Positions 36,195 through 44,751 are shown, counted from the first letter of the stretch. The stretch: 64,000 bases of DNA from Rikenellaceae bacterium (GCA_015059845.1 SUZR01000007.1:62001-126000), one strand, 5' to 3'. A program made the numbers and translations. The notes: generated from the letters alone by a model not told the origin.

Positions 36195-36220
36195 AAAGAG
36201 TGGCTCGCTGGCCACTCTTT
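36195..36220. terminator. Bidirectional terminator
   Basis: Stem AAAGAGTGGC (36195-36204) with GCCACTCTTT (36211-36220), between convergent genes. Confidence 0.88.
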
Positions 36221-36225
36221 CTTGT

Positions 36226-37050
36226 TTATCTAATATCCTTTCGGGGATTCACCCACGACATCTTATCCCTCACGAACTCCAGAATCTTTACGGGATAGTC
36301 CGTACAAGCGATATCAGCACCCAACGATAGGGCCAGCTGGAAATCCTCCTCCGAGGTGCCCGGCCAAAGGTTTACCTTGTAACCAGCCTTATGTGCCGCC
36401 TTGACCATTTTGCGCGATGTGCCGTCAACGTTGCAGGCGATGCGCTTCACGCCAAGCTCCTCGGCAGTCTTGAGCGTCTTCTCGTTTGCGGGGTCGCCCG
36501 TGATGAGCATACACTCAGCGTCGGGATGCAGCTGCTTCATTGTGCGTATTGAGCGGTGGTCGAACGAAGAGAAGATGTAGAGCGCATTCTCAGGCTTGCC
36601 CTTCATTACCGTTTTGTATGCCTTGTCGCAATAGACCTTGAGCTGCTCCTCCGAGTAGTTGTTCGACTTCATCTCCCACTCGATGTAGGCGATGTCGCTG
36701 CCACGGAAATACTTTACCAACTCGTCAAGGAAGAGGATAGGGTTGCCCTGCTTGGTTTTAACCTTCTTAATCTCCTTGCGTGTCGATTTCTCCACATCCA
36801 AATCCACGCCCGCCATTCGCTTCAGCGAGGCGTCGTGTGTTATGACCAGCTCCTCGTCGGCTGTCATTCGTATGTCGGTCTCGTAGCCGCGCACGCCCTT
36901 CTCGAATGAGCCCTTGAAAGCTGCGAGCGTATTCTCCTCAAACTCGGCACGACCGCCGCGGTGGCCGATGACCATAATCTCTGTGGCTTGCTGCGCCATA
37001 GCTGTTGCGGCAAAGAGGAGTGAGAGCAGTGTGATGGTAATTCGTTTCAT
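36226..37050 (-). CDS. Glycerophosphodiester phosphodiesterase, exported
   Basis: A 274-residue GDPD-family protein with signal peptide (MKRITITLLSLLFAATAMAQ). TIM-barrel catalytic motifs: MVIGHRGGRAEFEENTLAAF, the E-x-D pair in GYETDIRMTADEELVITHD, and YIEWEMKSNN. It should hydrolyse glycerophosphodiesters to glycerol-3-phosphate plus alcohol in the periplasm. A second GDPD, a lipoprotein, is at 46589-47524. The gene lies downstream of frr, separated by frr's terminator. Confidence 0.93.
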   Translation of the reverse strand: MKRITITLLSLLFAATAMAQQATEIMVIGHRGGRAEFEENTLAAFKGSFEKGVRGYETDIRMTADEELVITHDASLKRMAGVDLDVEKSTRKEIKKVKTKQGNPILFLDELVKYFRGSDIAYIEWEMKSNNYSEEQLKVYCDKAYKTVMKGKPENALYIFSSFDHRSIRTMKQLHPDAECMLITGDPANEKTLKTAEELGVKRIACNVDGTSRKMVKAAHKAGYKVNLWPGTSEEDFQLALSLGADIACTDYPVKILEFVRDKMSWVNPRKDIR

Positions 37051-37072
37051 CGTAAATTCTGTTTTAGGTTAT

Positions 37073-37098
37073 AAAAAAGCGGGCCACGCTCGGCCCGC
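37073..37098 (-). terminator. Terminator of the pyrH-tlpA-frr run
   Basis: Stem GCGGGCC (37079-37085) with GGCCCGC (37092-37098); on the minus strand a run of T follows (37073-37078). Confidence 0.85.
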
Positions 37099-37120
37099 AT
37101 CACTATTTGGCTGGAGGACC

Positions 37121-37678
37121 TTATACGGTCATAATCTCCTTCTCCTTAGCCTCCATCAAGGCGTCAAGCTGCTTTGAGAACTTCTCGAGCAGTTTCTGTG
37201 CCTGTGTCTCGCCATCCTTAGCCTCATCCTCGGGCATACCCTCCTTCTGAGCCTTCTTGAATGCCTCCACGGCGTCACGGCGTGCGTTACGCAAGCTGAT
37301 ACGTGCGTTCTCGCCAACGCCCTTAACCTGCTTTACCAACTCCTTACGGCGCTCCTCTGTAAGAGGGGGAATAGTCAGACGGATAGTCTCGCCGTTGTTC
37401 GATGGTGTAAGGCCGATGTTTGAATCCAGAATAGCCTTCTCGATAGGACGAATCATATTCTTATCCCAGGGCTGAATAAGGATTGTGCGTGCATCGGGAA
37501 CAGTAACACTTGCCACGCCCGATACGGGAGTCTGCGAGCCGTAGTAATCCACGAAAACGCTGTTCAATACGTTGGTCGATGCCTTGCCGGCACGGATGTT
37601 AAGCAACTCCTCATCCAGGTGGTCCACCGTACGCTTCATACGGTCGGTTGCTCCATTGATAATAGTCTTTGTATCCAT
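37121..37678 (-). CDS. frr: Ribosome recycling factor
   Basis: A 185-residue protein that, with EF-G, splits post-termination ribosomes. Signatures are LLNIRAGKASTNVLNSV, VTVPDARTILIQPWDK, PIEKAILDSNIGLTPSNNG and LTEERRKELVKQVK. Full length. It follows a TlpA-like gene (21 nt) and pyrH; pyrH-frr linkage is widespread, here with a redox protein inserted. Confidence 0.97.
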   Translation of the reverse strand: MDTKTIINGATDRMKRTVDHLDEELLNIRAGKASTNVLNSVFVDYYGSQTPVSGVASVTVPDARTILIQPWDKNMIRPIEKAILDSNIGLTPSNNGETIRLTIPPLTEERRKELVKQVKGVGENARISLRNARRDAVEAFKKAQKEGMPEDEAKDGETQAQKLLEKFSKQLDALMEAKEKEIMTV

Positions 37679-37699
37679 AGTAGTTTTTCTATTTGTTCG

Positions 37700-38254
37700 T
37701 TATTTAAGTGCAGCCTCAATAGCCTTAATCATATTTGCGAACTCAGCAGGCTCGAAACCCACTGAAACGTAAATAACCTTACCATCCTTGCCAACGACAA
37801 AGTTGCGGGGGATGTAGTTCGACGCGTACTTCTTGTAAATCTCCTGCTTGGGGTCCAGACCCATCGGGAAGGTGTAGCCCTGCTTCTCACGGAAGGCCTC
37901 TACTACGCTCTTCTTCTCGCCACGTGAGATGGGCAGAAAGACAAACTCCTGACCCTTGAAGTGGTCTATAATCTCCTTCTGCACGTGTGTAAGCTCCTGA
38001 CGGCAGGGAGGACACCACGTAGCCCAGAAGTTAATCAATACAACCTTACCCTTGAGCTTCGAGAGGGTAATCTGCTCGCCGTTGACCATCTCTACGGTGA
38101 AGTCGGGAGCCTTGTCGCCCTGATTGATAAGGGTTGTTGCCTTAATCTGGTCCTCCTGCGACTGAGCTGATGCAGTCATAGGTGCGGCGGCCAACATAAC
38201 GATGCAGGCTGCCATCGCAATATATACCTTGCGGCTGAATGATTTAATGTTCAT
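37700..38254 (-). CDS. TlpA-like periplasmic thiol:disulfide oxidoreductase
   Basis: A 184-residue thioredoxin-fold protein with a signal peptide (about residues 1-30, ending ASAQ). The active site is FWATWCPPCRQELTHVQ. The fold motifs DFTVEMVNGEQITLSKLKG and YIPRNFVVGKDGKVI match the TlpA/ResA branch that reduces periplasmic disulfides. It lies between pyrH (43 nt upstream) and frr, an unusual insertion in that pair. Confidence 0.9.
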   Translation of the reverse strand: MNIKSFSRKVYIAMAACIVMLAAAPMTASAQSQEDQIKATTLINQGDKAPDFTVEMVNGEQITLSKLKGKVVLINFWATWCPPCRQELTHVQKEIIDHFKGQEFVFLPISRGEKKSVVEAFREKQGYTFPMGLDPKQEIYKKYASNYIPRNFVVGKDGKVIYVSVGFEPAEFANMIKAIEAALK

Positions 38255-38297
38255 AGTTTTATGTTTTATCCGACAGCGCAGGCGCCGCGGTGGTTAA

Positions 38298-39008
38298 TTA
38301 CTCCTTGCAAACAAGTGTTCCGATATTTTCACCGTTCAAAACCTTTGCCAGATTTCCCTCGGTATCCATATCAAATACGATGATGTCCAGCCCGTTCTCC
38401 TTGCAGAGTGTGAAAGCGGTCATATCCATAACCTTCAGGTCGCGGTTATAGACCTCATCGAAGGTAATCTTGTCAAACTTGGTAGCTGTGGGGTCCTTCT
38501 CGGGGTCGGCCGTATAAACGCCATCCACGCGTGTACCCTTGAACATCACCTCAGCCTCAATCTCAATGCCACGCAGAGCCGAAGCCGTGTCGGTTGAGAA
38601 GTAGGGGTTAGATGTTCCACCGCCGATGATTACAACGTAGCCAGCCTCGAGATATTCGATAGCCTTAGCCTTTGAGTAGTACTCGCCGATAGGCTCCATA
38701 CGAATCGAGGTCAATACCTTGGCCTTCACACCATTATCCTCGAGTGCAGAGTGGAGTGCAAGCGAGTTGATAATCGTTGCCAGCATACCCATCTGGTCGC
38801 CCTTCACGCGGTCAAAGCCCTTCTTTGCGCCCTGCAGGCCGCGGAAGATATTACCGCCACCAATCACGATGCCAATCTGCACGCCCGTAGCTGCAGCAGC
38901 CTTAATCTGCTCGGCGTATGATTGCAAAACTGCGGGTGAAAGACCATATTTCTGTTCACCCTGGAGCGATTCGCCGCTCAATTTGAGAAGTATTCTGTTA
39001 TATACCAT
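38298..39008 (-). CDS. pyrH: UMP kinase
   Basis: A 236-residue amino-acid-kinase-fold UMP kinase converting UMP to UDP. Motifs are LLKLSGESLQG, VIGGGNIFRG, GDQMGMLATIINSLAL and KGTRVDGVYTADPEKDP. Upstream, at 39075-39178, lies the structured repeat in the same direction, 66 nt above the start codon. Followed by tlpA-like and frr. Confidence 0.96.
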   Translation of the reverse strand: MVYNRILLKLSGESLQGEQKYGLSPAVLQSYAEQIKAAAATGVQIGIVIGGGNIFRGLQGAKKGFDRVKGDQMGMLATIINSLALHSALEDNGVKAKVLTSIRMEPIGEYYSKAKAIEYLEAGYVVIIGGGTSNPYFSTDTASALRGIEIEAEVMFKGTRVDGVYTADPEKDPTATKFDKITFDEVYNRDLKVMDMTAFTLCKENGLDIIVFDMDTEGNLAKVLNGENIGTLVCKE

Positions 39009-39074
39009 AGTTCAATTTATTTGTTTATTTTTTATCTGCTTTTAAATATTATGGTATGCCTTTTTGCTCATAAA

Positions 39075-39178
39075 TGCATACCTTGCGGCCTATGGCCGCA
39101 TTTACAATTCTGACCCACCCCCAACCCCCGCCTCAGGCAGGGGCTTTGGTCGCCGCGAGGCGGCTCCGAGGGTTGCAG
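39075..39178 (-). repeat. Structured dispersed repeat, copy 2 (minus orientation)
   Basis: Reverse complement of the element at 4734-4853, with an identical core of more than 30 nt. Hairpin C here is GCGGCC/GGCCGC (39085-39090 with 39094-39099); hairpin A is GCCGC/GCGGC (39152-39156 with 39160-39164). Both keep pairing despite sequence change from copy 1. It is shorter than copy 1 because of a gap near its 5' end. It points toward pyrH. Confidence 0.85.
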
Positions 39179-39360
39179 AACCAAAGCTTGAGCTGTATTG
39201 CAATGTTTATTTATGCGAAGATAAGAAAAAAATCCCGTTTCACACAACCCGATATGGTAAAAACATACAGCTTTTAATAAAAGTGATGGGTATAAATACC
39301 TATTTTTTAATTTGCCCGTACAATTATCTTCGGCAGAGGAACAAAATAACGATTTTTTTG

Positions 39361-39368
39361 TATCTTTG
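39361..39368 (+). promoter_or_regulatory. -7 promoter element for the alpha-oxoamine synthase
   Basis: Reads TATCTTTG, 41 nt before the ATG. Confidence 0.6.
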
Positions 39369-39409
39369 TGTGATTAATGTGCGAACTAATAACTCAATTA
39401 TAAAATATT

Positions 39410-40681
39410 ATGGTAGATATTTTTGAAAGATTAGAGAAGAATACCGGTGGCCCGATTGGTCAGTATATGCAGTTGGTTCACGGTTATTTTGCATTCCCGA
39501 AGCTTGAGGGTGAGCTTGGTCCTCATATGCGCTTCCGCGGTAAGATGATGCTTAACTGGAGCTTGAACAACTATCTCGGCCTGGCTAACCACCCCGAGGT
39601 GCGTAAGGCTGATGCAGCTGGTGCGCAGGAGTTCGGTATGGCTGCACCTATGGGTGCCCGTATGATGAGCGGTCAGACCAAGTATCACGAGCAGTTGGAG
39701 CGTGAGCTCGCTGAGTTCGTAGGTAAGGAGGATGCTTTCCTTTTGAACTTCGGTTATCAGGGTATGATTTCAATCATCGACTGCTTGCTCACTCCGCGTG
39801 ATGTAGTTGTTTACGATGCTGAGTGCCACGCTTGTATCATCGATGGTTTGCGTATGCATAAGGGTAAGCGTTTCGTTTACGCTCACAATAACGAGGAGTC
39901 ACTCCGCCTTCAGCTTAAACACGCTACAGACTTGGCTGAGGAGCAGCGCGGTGGTGTATTGGTAATCACCGAGGGTGTATTCGGTATGAAGGGTGACCTC
40001 GGATTCCTGGACGTTATCGTTAAGGCTAAGAAGGATTTCAACTTCCGTCTGTTGGTTGACGATGCACACGGTTTCGGTACTATGGGCCCCGGCGGTCGTG
40101 GTACTGCAGCTCACTTCGGTGTCGTTGATGGCGTGGACGTATTGTTCAACACCTTCGCTAAGTCTATGGCAGGTATCGGTGCATTCGTGAGCGGTCCCCG
40201 TTGGTTGATTAACTTGTTCCGTTACAATATGCGTTCACAGCTCTACGCTAAGTCATTGCCTATGCCTATGGTTATCGGTGCACTGAAGCGTCTGGAGCTT
40301 ATCCGTAACCACCCCGAGTATCAGGAGAAGTTGTGGGAGATCACTCGTGCCCTGCAGACCGGCTTCAAGGAGAACGGTTTCGATATTGGCGTAACGCAGT
40401 CGCCCGTAACCCCCGTATATATGAAGGGCGGTAACGAGGAGGGTACAAACCTTATCGTTGACCTTCGTGAGAACTACGGTATCTTCTGTTCAATCGTAAT
40501 CTACCCCGTAATCCCGAAGGGCGAGATTATCTTGCGAATCATTCCTACCGCAGCTCACACTTTGGAGGACGTAGAGCGCACTATCGAGGCGTTCAAGGCT
40601 GTACGCGAGAAGTTCAATGCGGGCTACTATGCGTCAATGCCTATTCCTATGAAGGCTGACCCTGAGTTCAAGGTGAAGTAA
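39410..40681 (+). CDS. Alpha-oxoamine synthase family PLP enzyme (acyl-CoA/ACP + amino acid condensation)
   Basis: A 423-residue fold-type I PLP enzyme related to serine palmitoyltransferase, glycine C-acetyltransferase and BioF. Signatures are NWSLNNYLGLANHPEV, GARMMSGQTKYHEQLE, LLVDDAHGFGTMG and the PLP-Lys at about residue 251 in TFAKSMAGIGAFVSG. Such enzymes decarboxylatively condense an amino acid with an acyl thioester. In Bacteroidota this subfamily can serve sphingolipid or sulfonolipid (cysteate acyltransferase) synthesis; no biotin genes are adjacent. The exact substrate is open. Codon use suggests high expression. Confidence 0.88.
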   Translation: MVDIFERLEKNTGGPIGQYMQLVHGYFAFPKLEGELGPHMRFRGKMMLNWSLNNYLGLANHPEVRKADAAGAQEFGMAAPMGARMMSGQTKYHEQLERELAEFVGKEDAFLLNFGYQGMISIIDCLLTPRDVVVYDAECHACIIDGLRMHKGKRFVYAHNNEESLRLQLKHATDLAEEQRGGVLVITEGVFGMKGDLGFLDVIVKAKKDFNFRLLVDDAHGFGTMGPGGRGTAAHFGVVDGVDVLFNTFAKSMAGIGAFVSGPRWLINLFRYNMRSQLYAKSLPMPMVIGALKRLELIRNHPEYQEKLWEITRALQTGFKENGFDIGVTQSPVTPVYMKGGNEEGTNLIVDLRENYGIFCSIVIYPVIPKGEIILRIIPTAAHTLEDVERTIEAFKAVREKFNAGYYASMPIPMKADPEFKVK

Positions 40682-40700
40682 TAAAATCTATATATAGAGG

Positions 40701-40732
40701 AATAGGGTGCTGATTTTAGCACCCTATTTTTT
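40701..40732. terminator. Bidirectional terminator
   Basis: Stem AATAGGGTGCT (40701-40711) with AGCACCCTATT (40718-40728) and T run; it overlaps the end of the HD-domain gene. Confidence 0.9.
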
Positions 40733-41353
40733 ATTCTGCTCCTGCTGAAAAATCTCATCAAACATCTCTCTTAAGCGTGTGCGGTCGGCTATAATCTCGC
40801 GCAACTCCTTAAGGCGCTCGCCATTATCCGATTCTGGAATCCACACGTGCAGATAACCACCTTCGTCATACTTCTCGTGCAGATGCTCAAGCGAGCGTAG
40901 CCAATGTCCCTCCTTGTCGAGTGCGGGGTAGTTGGCCAGACTGTACTGTACCGTGCGGCGCAGAATCAGCTCGGGAATAATCAGTCGGTCGGCTTCGGCA
41001 ACGATACAGCCATATATGGTGCGTGGTGCCTGCTCGGCCGAGGCGCGATGGTCCTCAGCTGCGTCGGCTATGGTGGCAATCTGCTCCGTGGTGAACCAGC
41101 GTTGCAGCTCCCTGTCGGCGCGAATTATGCGTGCCGAGTCGGTGTGGTGGTGTTCGCGACCATACTTTAATCCCGTATCGTGATATGCCGCAATAGTATA
41201 TACCATCTCCTCATTCACATCAAACCCGCGAGCGAGTTGTGCGCTGCGCTCAATCACCTGCCGAGCGTGGTCACGACGATGACCGCGGTCGAAATGGTCG
41301 TATAGTGGTAGTATGTTCTGCTCGATGTAAGTTATAATCTCCTGACGAATCAT
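40724..41353 (-). CDS. HD-domain phosphohydrolase family protein
   Basis: A 209-residue protein from MIRQEIITYIEQ. The earlier ATG at 41377 falls inside the -7 promoter element (41375-41382), so 41353 is preferred. HD-type metal ligands appear as HRRDHARQV, AAYHDTGLKYG and HHTDSARI, and DAAEDHR. Family members hydrolyse phosphate esters or nucleotides; the substrate is unknown. Single gene, divergent from the lipocalin. Confidence 0.83.
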   Translation of the reverse strand: MIRQEIITYIEQNILPLYDHFDRGHRRDHARQVIERSAQLARGFDVNEEMVYTIAAYHDTGLKYGREHHHTDSARIIRADRELQRWFTTEQIATIADAAEDHRASAEQAPRTIYGCIVAEADRLIIPELILRRTVQYSLANYPALDKEGHWLRSLEHLHEKYDEGGYLHVWIPESDNGERLKELREIIADRTRLREMFDEIFQQEQNKK

Positions 41354-41374
41354 AGTGCACGGTTTTTGAGTTGG

Positions 41375-41382
41375 CAAAGATA
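41375..41382 (-). promoter_or_regulatory. -7 promoter element for the HD-domain gene
   Basis: Reads TATCTTTG on the minus strand. It decides the start codon at 41353 (leader about 15 nt). Confidence 0.65.
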
Positions 41383-41404
41383 GAAAAGAAAAATAAATAT
41401 TGGT

Positions 41405-41965
41405 ATGAAAAATGGTACGAAAGAGAGTGTATTATTATCTCTGTTTAGATTTAAGTTTCGTATGACTGTTGTGTTGTTGCTTTTGATGATGTTGCTCGCG
41501 GCCTGTGTATATAATGCTGGCCGGGATAGCCTCGACCGTAGTACGGTGGCTAACTTTAACCTTGATAATTTTATGGGTCGCTGGTACGAGATAGCGCGCT
41601 TTGATCATCGCTTTGAGCGTGGTATGGAGGATGTTACGGCCGTCTATACACTACAGCCGGATGGTATGGTTGAGGTGGTGAACGAGGGCCTTCGCGCAGG
41701 AAAACTGCATCGCTCGGTGGGAAAGGCTAAGACCACGCTTCAGTCGGGGCGTTTGCGTGTGTCGTTCTTCTGGATATTCTACTCCGATTACAACATTCTG
41801 GAGATGGGTCGGCAGGGCGATTGGGCGCTGGTGGGTAGCCGTTCTCCGCAGTATCTGTGGATATTATCGCGCACACCGACTTTGCCCGATGAGACCGTCA
41901 GCTACATCGTTGGGCAGGCTGCCAAGCGAGGGTATAATGTAGATAAGTTGATTTTCGACCGTTAA
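41405..41965 (+). CDS. Lipocalin-family outer-membrane lipoprotein (Blc-like)
   Basis: A 186-residue protein with a lipobox after a hydrophobic stretch (MMLLAAC, Cys near residue 34). The lipocalin signature NFMGRWYEIARFDHRFERGM and WALVGSRSPQYLWILSRTP match bacterial lipocalin Blc, which binds lysophospholipids or fatty acids. The N-terminus ahead of the signal peptide is rather long; a start at 41462 is possible but would remove the basic region. Its stop overlaps that of the opposite gene (TTAA shared). Confidence 0.9.
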   Translation: MKNGTKESVLLSLFRFKFRMTVVLLLLMMLLAACVYNAGRDSLDRSTVANFNLDNFMGRWYEIARFDHRFERGMEDVTAVYTLQPDGMVEVVNEGLRAGKLHRSVGKAKTTLQSGRLRVSFFWIFYSDYNILEMGRQGDWALVGSRSPQYLWILSRTPTLPDETVSYIVGQAAKRGYNVDKLIFDR

Positions 41966-42813
41966 CGCCTGATGCGGAATCTGTCGATTACGTTGCTTCG
42001 TGAGTCGCGGGGCGTGTGATACGACAGGTATAGCCATCGTCCACGTGTTGCGACACCCTCAGGCTCAAGGCCCGTATGCGATATATCTATCAGCATCAGC
42101 TGCTTGCCCGTTTTTAGGTCCGTTACGTGCAGACGTGTGGGGCGGGGAGGAATACCGTCGGGGAGATATGCGCGGTGGCGATGGATATGGCTGCCCTGCG
42201 GAATGGAGATATCTCCTGCGGGCATAGAGCCGAGAGCATCCTCAGCCTTGAGATGCACCTCGCCACGTGAGTCGGAATCGGCCAGGCGTGGCAACGCGAA
42301 CCACTTGAGCGTGCGGACGTTGTCAACGGTGCAATATAGATATATCAGACGCCTGCGCCTATCCACAGCCCAATCGGCCGGGCCTGCGATATCTGCTCCA
42401 TCGTAAAATATCTTCTGTACCAGACGTGAGCCCTCAAACGAGATGTCGTTGACATAACAGGCTCTCTCGCCACGACACTCGGTGACGTAGAGCAGCGGGA
42501 AGGCCGATTGCTTGTTGTAGTGCTCCACGCCGAATGATGCGTTGTTGCAGTGGCCTGTGTTGCCCTCAAGAGTAAATGTCGATACAAACTTGCGGCGTTT
42601 CATATCTATGACGACGCACTGCCCCTTGTCGTGAACGGAGAAAGCGTAGCGGCCATAGATGGCAAAGCCTTGCGTAGAGCCGTTTATCTCGACATTCTCG
42701 GGCAACAGCTCTGCTACATTTATAAAGCGTTCAGCCTCGGCGAGAGGGGTTTTCTGGGCCACGGCTGAGCCTGAACGAAGCAATAGCAACAGTAGGCAGA
42801 TGAAAAGCCTCAT
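41962..42813 (-). CDS. Secreted protein of unknown function, beta-propeller-like
   Basis: A 283-residue protein with signal peptide (MRLFICLLLLLLRSGSAVAQ). The remainder shows strand-rich repeats of the kind seen in propeller or SMP-30-like folds (GFAIYGRYAFSVHDKGQCVV; GPADWAVDRRRRLIYLYC; LEPEGVATRGRWLYLSYH). No family firmly recognised. It starts within the dxs stop (ATGA overlap of 4 nt), so it is translationally coupled to an isoprenoid enzyme with no obvious link to it. Confidence 0.75.
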   Translation of the reverse strand: MRLFICLLLLLLRSGSAVAQKTPLAEAERFINVAELLPENVEINGSTQGFAIYGRYAFSVHDKGQCVVIDMKRRKFVSTFTLEGNTGHCNNASFGVEHYNKQSAFPLLYVTECRGERACYVNDISFEGSRLVQKIFYDGADIAGPADWAVDRRRRLIYLYCTVDNVRTLKWFALPRLADSDSRGEVHLKAEDALGSMPAGDISIPQGSHIHRHRAYLPDGIPPRPTRLHVTDLKTGKQLMLIDISHTGLEPEGVATRGRWLYLSYHTPRDSRSNVIDRFRIRR

Positions 42814-44693
42814 CGTGTTAACTCTTTGATTTTGTTCTCAATACCTGCTATATCGAAGCCGCATATTGCGTGCAGCTGCTCCAGAGTGCCGTGCTCGATA
42901 AAATTATCCTCGATACCCAACTTTGTCACCTTCGTGTTGTAGCCGTTCGCGTTGAGGAACGACACTACGGCCTCGCCTACGCCTCCGCGCAGAACACCAT
43001 CCTCGATGGTGATCACCTTCGAGAACTTCTTACCTACCTCGTGCAGCAACTCCTCATCCAGCGGCTTGGCGAAACGCAGGTCGTAGTGGGCGATGGTAAT
43101 CTTCTCGCTCTCCTCCACGTGCTTGATAGCCTCGGCAGCAGCGTTACCAACGTGGCCGATTGTGAGGATAGCCAAATCCTCGCCATCCTTTATCTTGCGG
43201 CCCTTGCCTGTGGGTATGCTCTCAAATGTCGCACCTCGCCACTCTACGCCTGCACCGCAACCGCGCGGGTAACGGATAGAGTAGGGCGATGGGGTGTTGA
43301 TTGCCGTGTAGAGCATATTGCGTAGCTCACTTTCGTTCATCGGGGCGGCAACAATCATATTGGGAATGCAAGCGAAGTATGCCAAGTCGAACACGCCGTG
43401 GTGCGTAGCACCATCCTCACCCACCAATCCGCCACGGTCGAGGCAGAATGTTACGGGTAGGTTTTGCAGGGCAACGTCGTGAATAACGTTGTCGTATGCA
43501 CGCTGCATAAACGATGAGTAGATGTTACATACGGGGTGCATACCGCCTGCGGCCAGACCTGCCGAGAAGGTTACGGCGTGACCCTCAGCAATGCCAACAT
43601 CGAAGCAACGTTCGGGTATCTCGCGCATCATAACGCTCATCGAGCAGCCCGAAGGCATAGCGGGTGTGACTCCGACAATCTTATCGTTCTTCCGTGCCAG
43701 CTCCAACAGCGTCTCACCAAATACATCCTGATAGCGAGCGGCAGAGTTTATCGAGGGTATGCGCTCGCCCGTTTCGGGATTGAAACGTCCCGGGGCGTGC
43801 CATACAGCCTGATTATCCTCGGCGGGGGTGTAGCCCTTGCCTTTGGTTGTTCTGACGTGGAGCAGTTTGGGCTCGTCAATATCCTTGAGTGCCGCAATCA
43901 TACGCACCAACTCCACTACGTCGTGGCCATCCAACTGCCCGAAGTAGCGGAAATTAAGGCTCTCGAAGAGGTTGCTGTTCTGCAATAGACCCTGCTTTAC
44001 GGCGTTGCCCGCCTTCTGGCAAAATCGCAATACGGGCGGAACGTGAGCCAGAATACGCCATAGACCACGCTTGAAATTGTTATAAAGAGGAGAGGATGAC
44101 ATACGGGCCAGATAACCCTCCAGAGCTCCCGTAGCCTCGTCGATAGCCATCTCGTTGTCGTTGAAGATAACCAGCAGCTTGCCCTTCTTCTTCTCGCCGG
44201 CATTGTTCAGACCCTCGAATGCCAGACCGCCCGTCATAGCGCCATCGCCAATGACAGCAACAACGTGATTATCCTCGCCCTGCAACTCGGCAGCCTTTGC
44301 CAGACCGTATGCCGCAGAGATGGATGTTGAGGAGTGGCCGGCGCCGAATGAGTCGTACTCGCTCTCGGCCATACGCGGGAAGCCGCTGATGCCGCCCAGC
44401 TTTCTGTTTGTGGGGAACTCGTCGCGGCGACCTGTGATGATTTTATGAGCATATGCCTGATGTCCCACATCCCACACGAGCTTATCCGCGGGGGTGTCAT
44501 AGACATAGTGTATAGCGACCGTAAGCTCTATCGTGCCGAGGCTTGAGGCCAGGTGGCCAGGGTTCTTTGAACACTCCTCGATGATGTATTGTCGCAACTC
44601 ACGGCAATACTGAGGCAGCTGCTCGATGGAGAGCTGCTTCAAATCGGCGGGTGAATTAACCTTATAGAGTAGGTCGTATTCTATATGTTCCAT
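42810..44693 (-). CDS. dxs: 1-deoxy-D-xylulose-5-phosphate synthase
   Basis: A 627-residue thiamine-diphosphate enzyme of the MEP isoprenoid pathway, joining pyruvate and glyceraldehyde-3-phosphate. The TPP-binding motif GDGAMTGGLAFEGLNNAG ... NDNEMAI, the His in SSLGTIELTVAIHYVYDTP, and RGGLVGEDGATHHGVFD are all present. It has a consensus promoter (44709-44740) that leaves a leader of only about 9 nt. The downstream gene overlaps its stop. Confidence 0.97.
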   Translation of the reverse strand: MEHIEYDLLYKVNSPADLKQLSIEQLPQYCRELRQYIIEECSKNPGHLASSLGTIELTVAIHYVYDTPADKLVWDVGHQAYAHKIITGRRDEFPTNRKLGGISGFPRMAESEYDSFGAGHSSTSISAAYGLAKAAELQGEDNHVVAVIGDGAMTGGLAFEGLNNAGEKKKGKLLVIFNDNEMAIDEATGALEGYLARMSSSPLYNNFKRGLWRILAHVPPVLRFCQKAGNAVKQGLLQNSNLFESLNFRYFGQLDGHDVVELVRMIAALKDIDEPKLLHVRTTKGKGYTPAEDNQAVWHAPGRFNPETGERIPSINSAARYQDVFGETLLELARKNDKIVGVTPAMPSGCSMSVMMREIPERCFDVGIAEGHAVTFSAGLAAGGMHPVCNIYSSFMQRAYDNVIHDVALQNLPVTFCLDRGGLVGEDGATHHGVFDLAYFACIPNMIVAAPMNESELRNMLYTAINTPSPYSIRYPRGCGAGVEWRGATFESIPTGKGRKIKDGEDLAILTIGHVGNAAAEAIKHVEESEKITIAHYDLRFAKPLDEELLHEVGKKFSKVITIEDGVLRGGVGEAVVSFLNANGYNTKVTKLGIEDNFIEHGTLEQLHAICGFDIAGIENKIKELTR

Positions 44694-44708
44694 TAAAATT
44701 TCTTTTTA

Positions 44709-44740
44709 CAAATATACAAATCTTCGGTAGCTTTTGCAAA
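44709..44740 (-). promoter_or_regulatory. Promoter of dxs (full -33/-7 match)
   Basis: TTTG (44737-44740) and TATATTTG (44709-44716) on the minus strand with exactly 20 nt between. The start of transcription falls near 44702. Confidence 0.8.
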
Positions 44741-44751
44741 CCACGCGCATC

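Larger units (their letters stand above)
39009..39409. other. Divergent intergenic region pyrH / alpha-oxoamine synthase (401 nt)
   Basis: It contains the second copy of the structured repeat (39075-39178), a weak possible pyrH -7 element on the minus strand (TATCTTCG, 39216-39223) that would place the repeat inside the pyrH leader, and the -7 element of the plus-strand gene (39361-39368). The rest is AT-rich. Confidence 0.6.

Noticed and set aside
39111..39145. CRISPR-like interpretation of the G/C-rich repeat
   Set aside because: Only one unit at each locus, with no regular spacers; no cas genes in the window.
39064..39426. Open frames through the second repeat copy
   Set aside because: Derived from the non-coding repeat, extending into an AT-rich promoter region; no start context or family.
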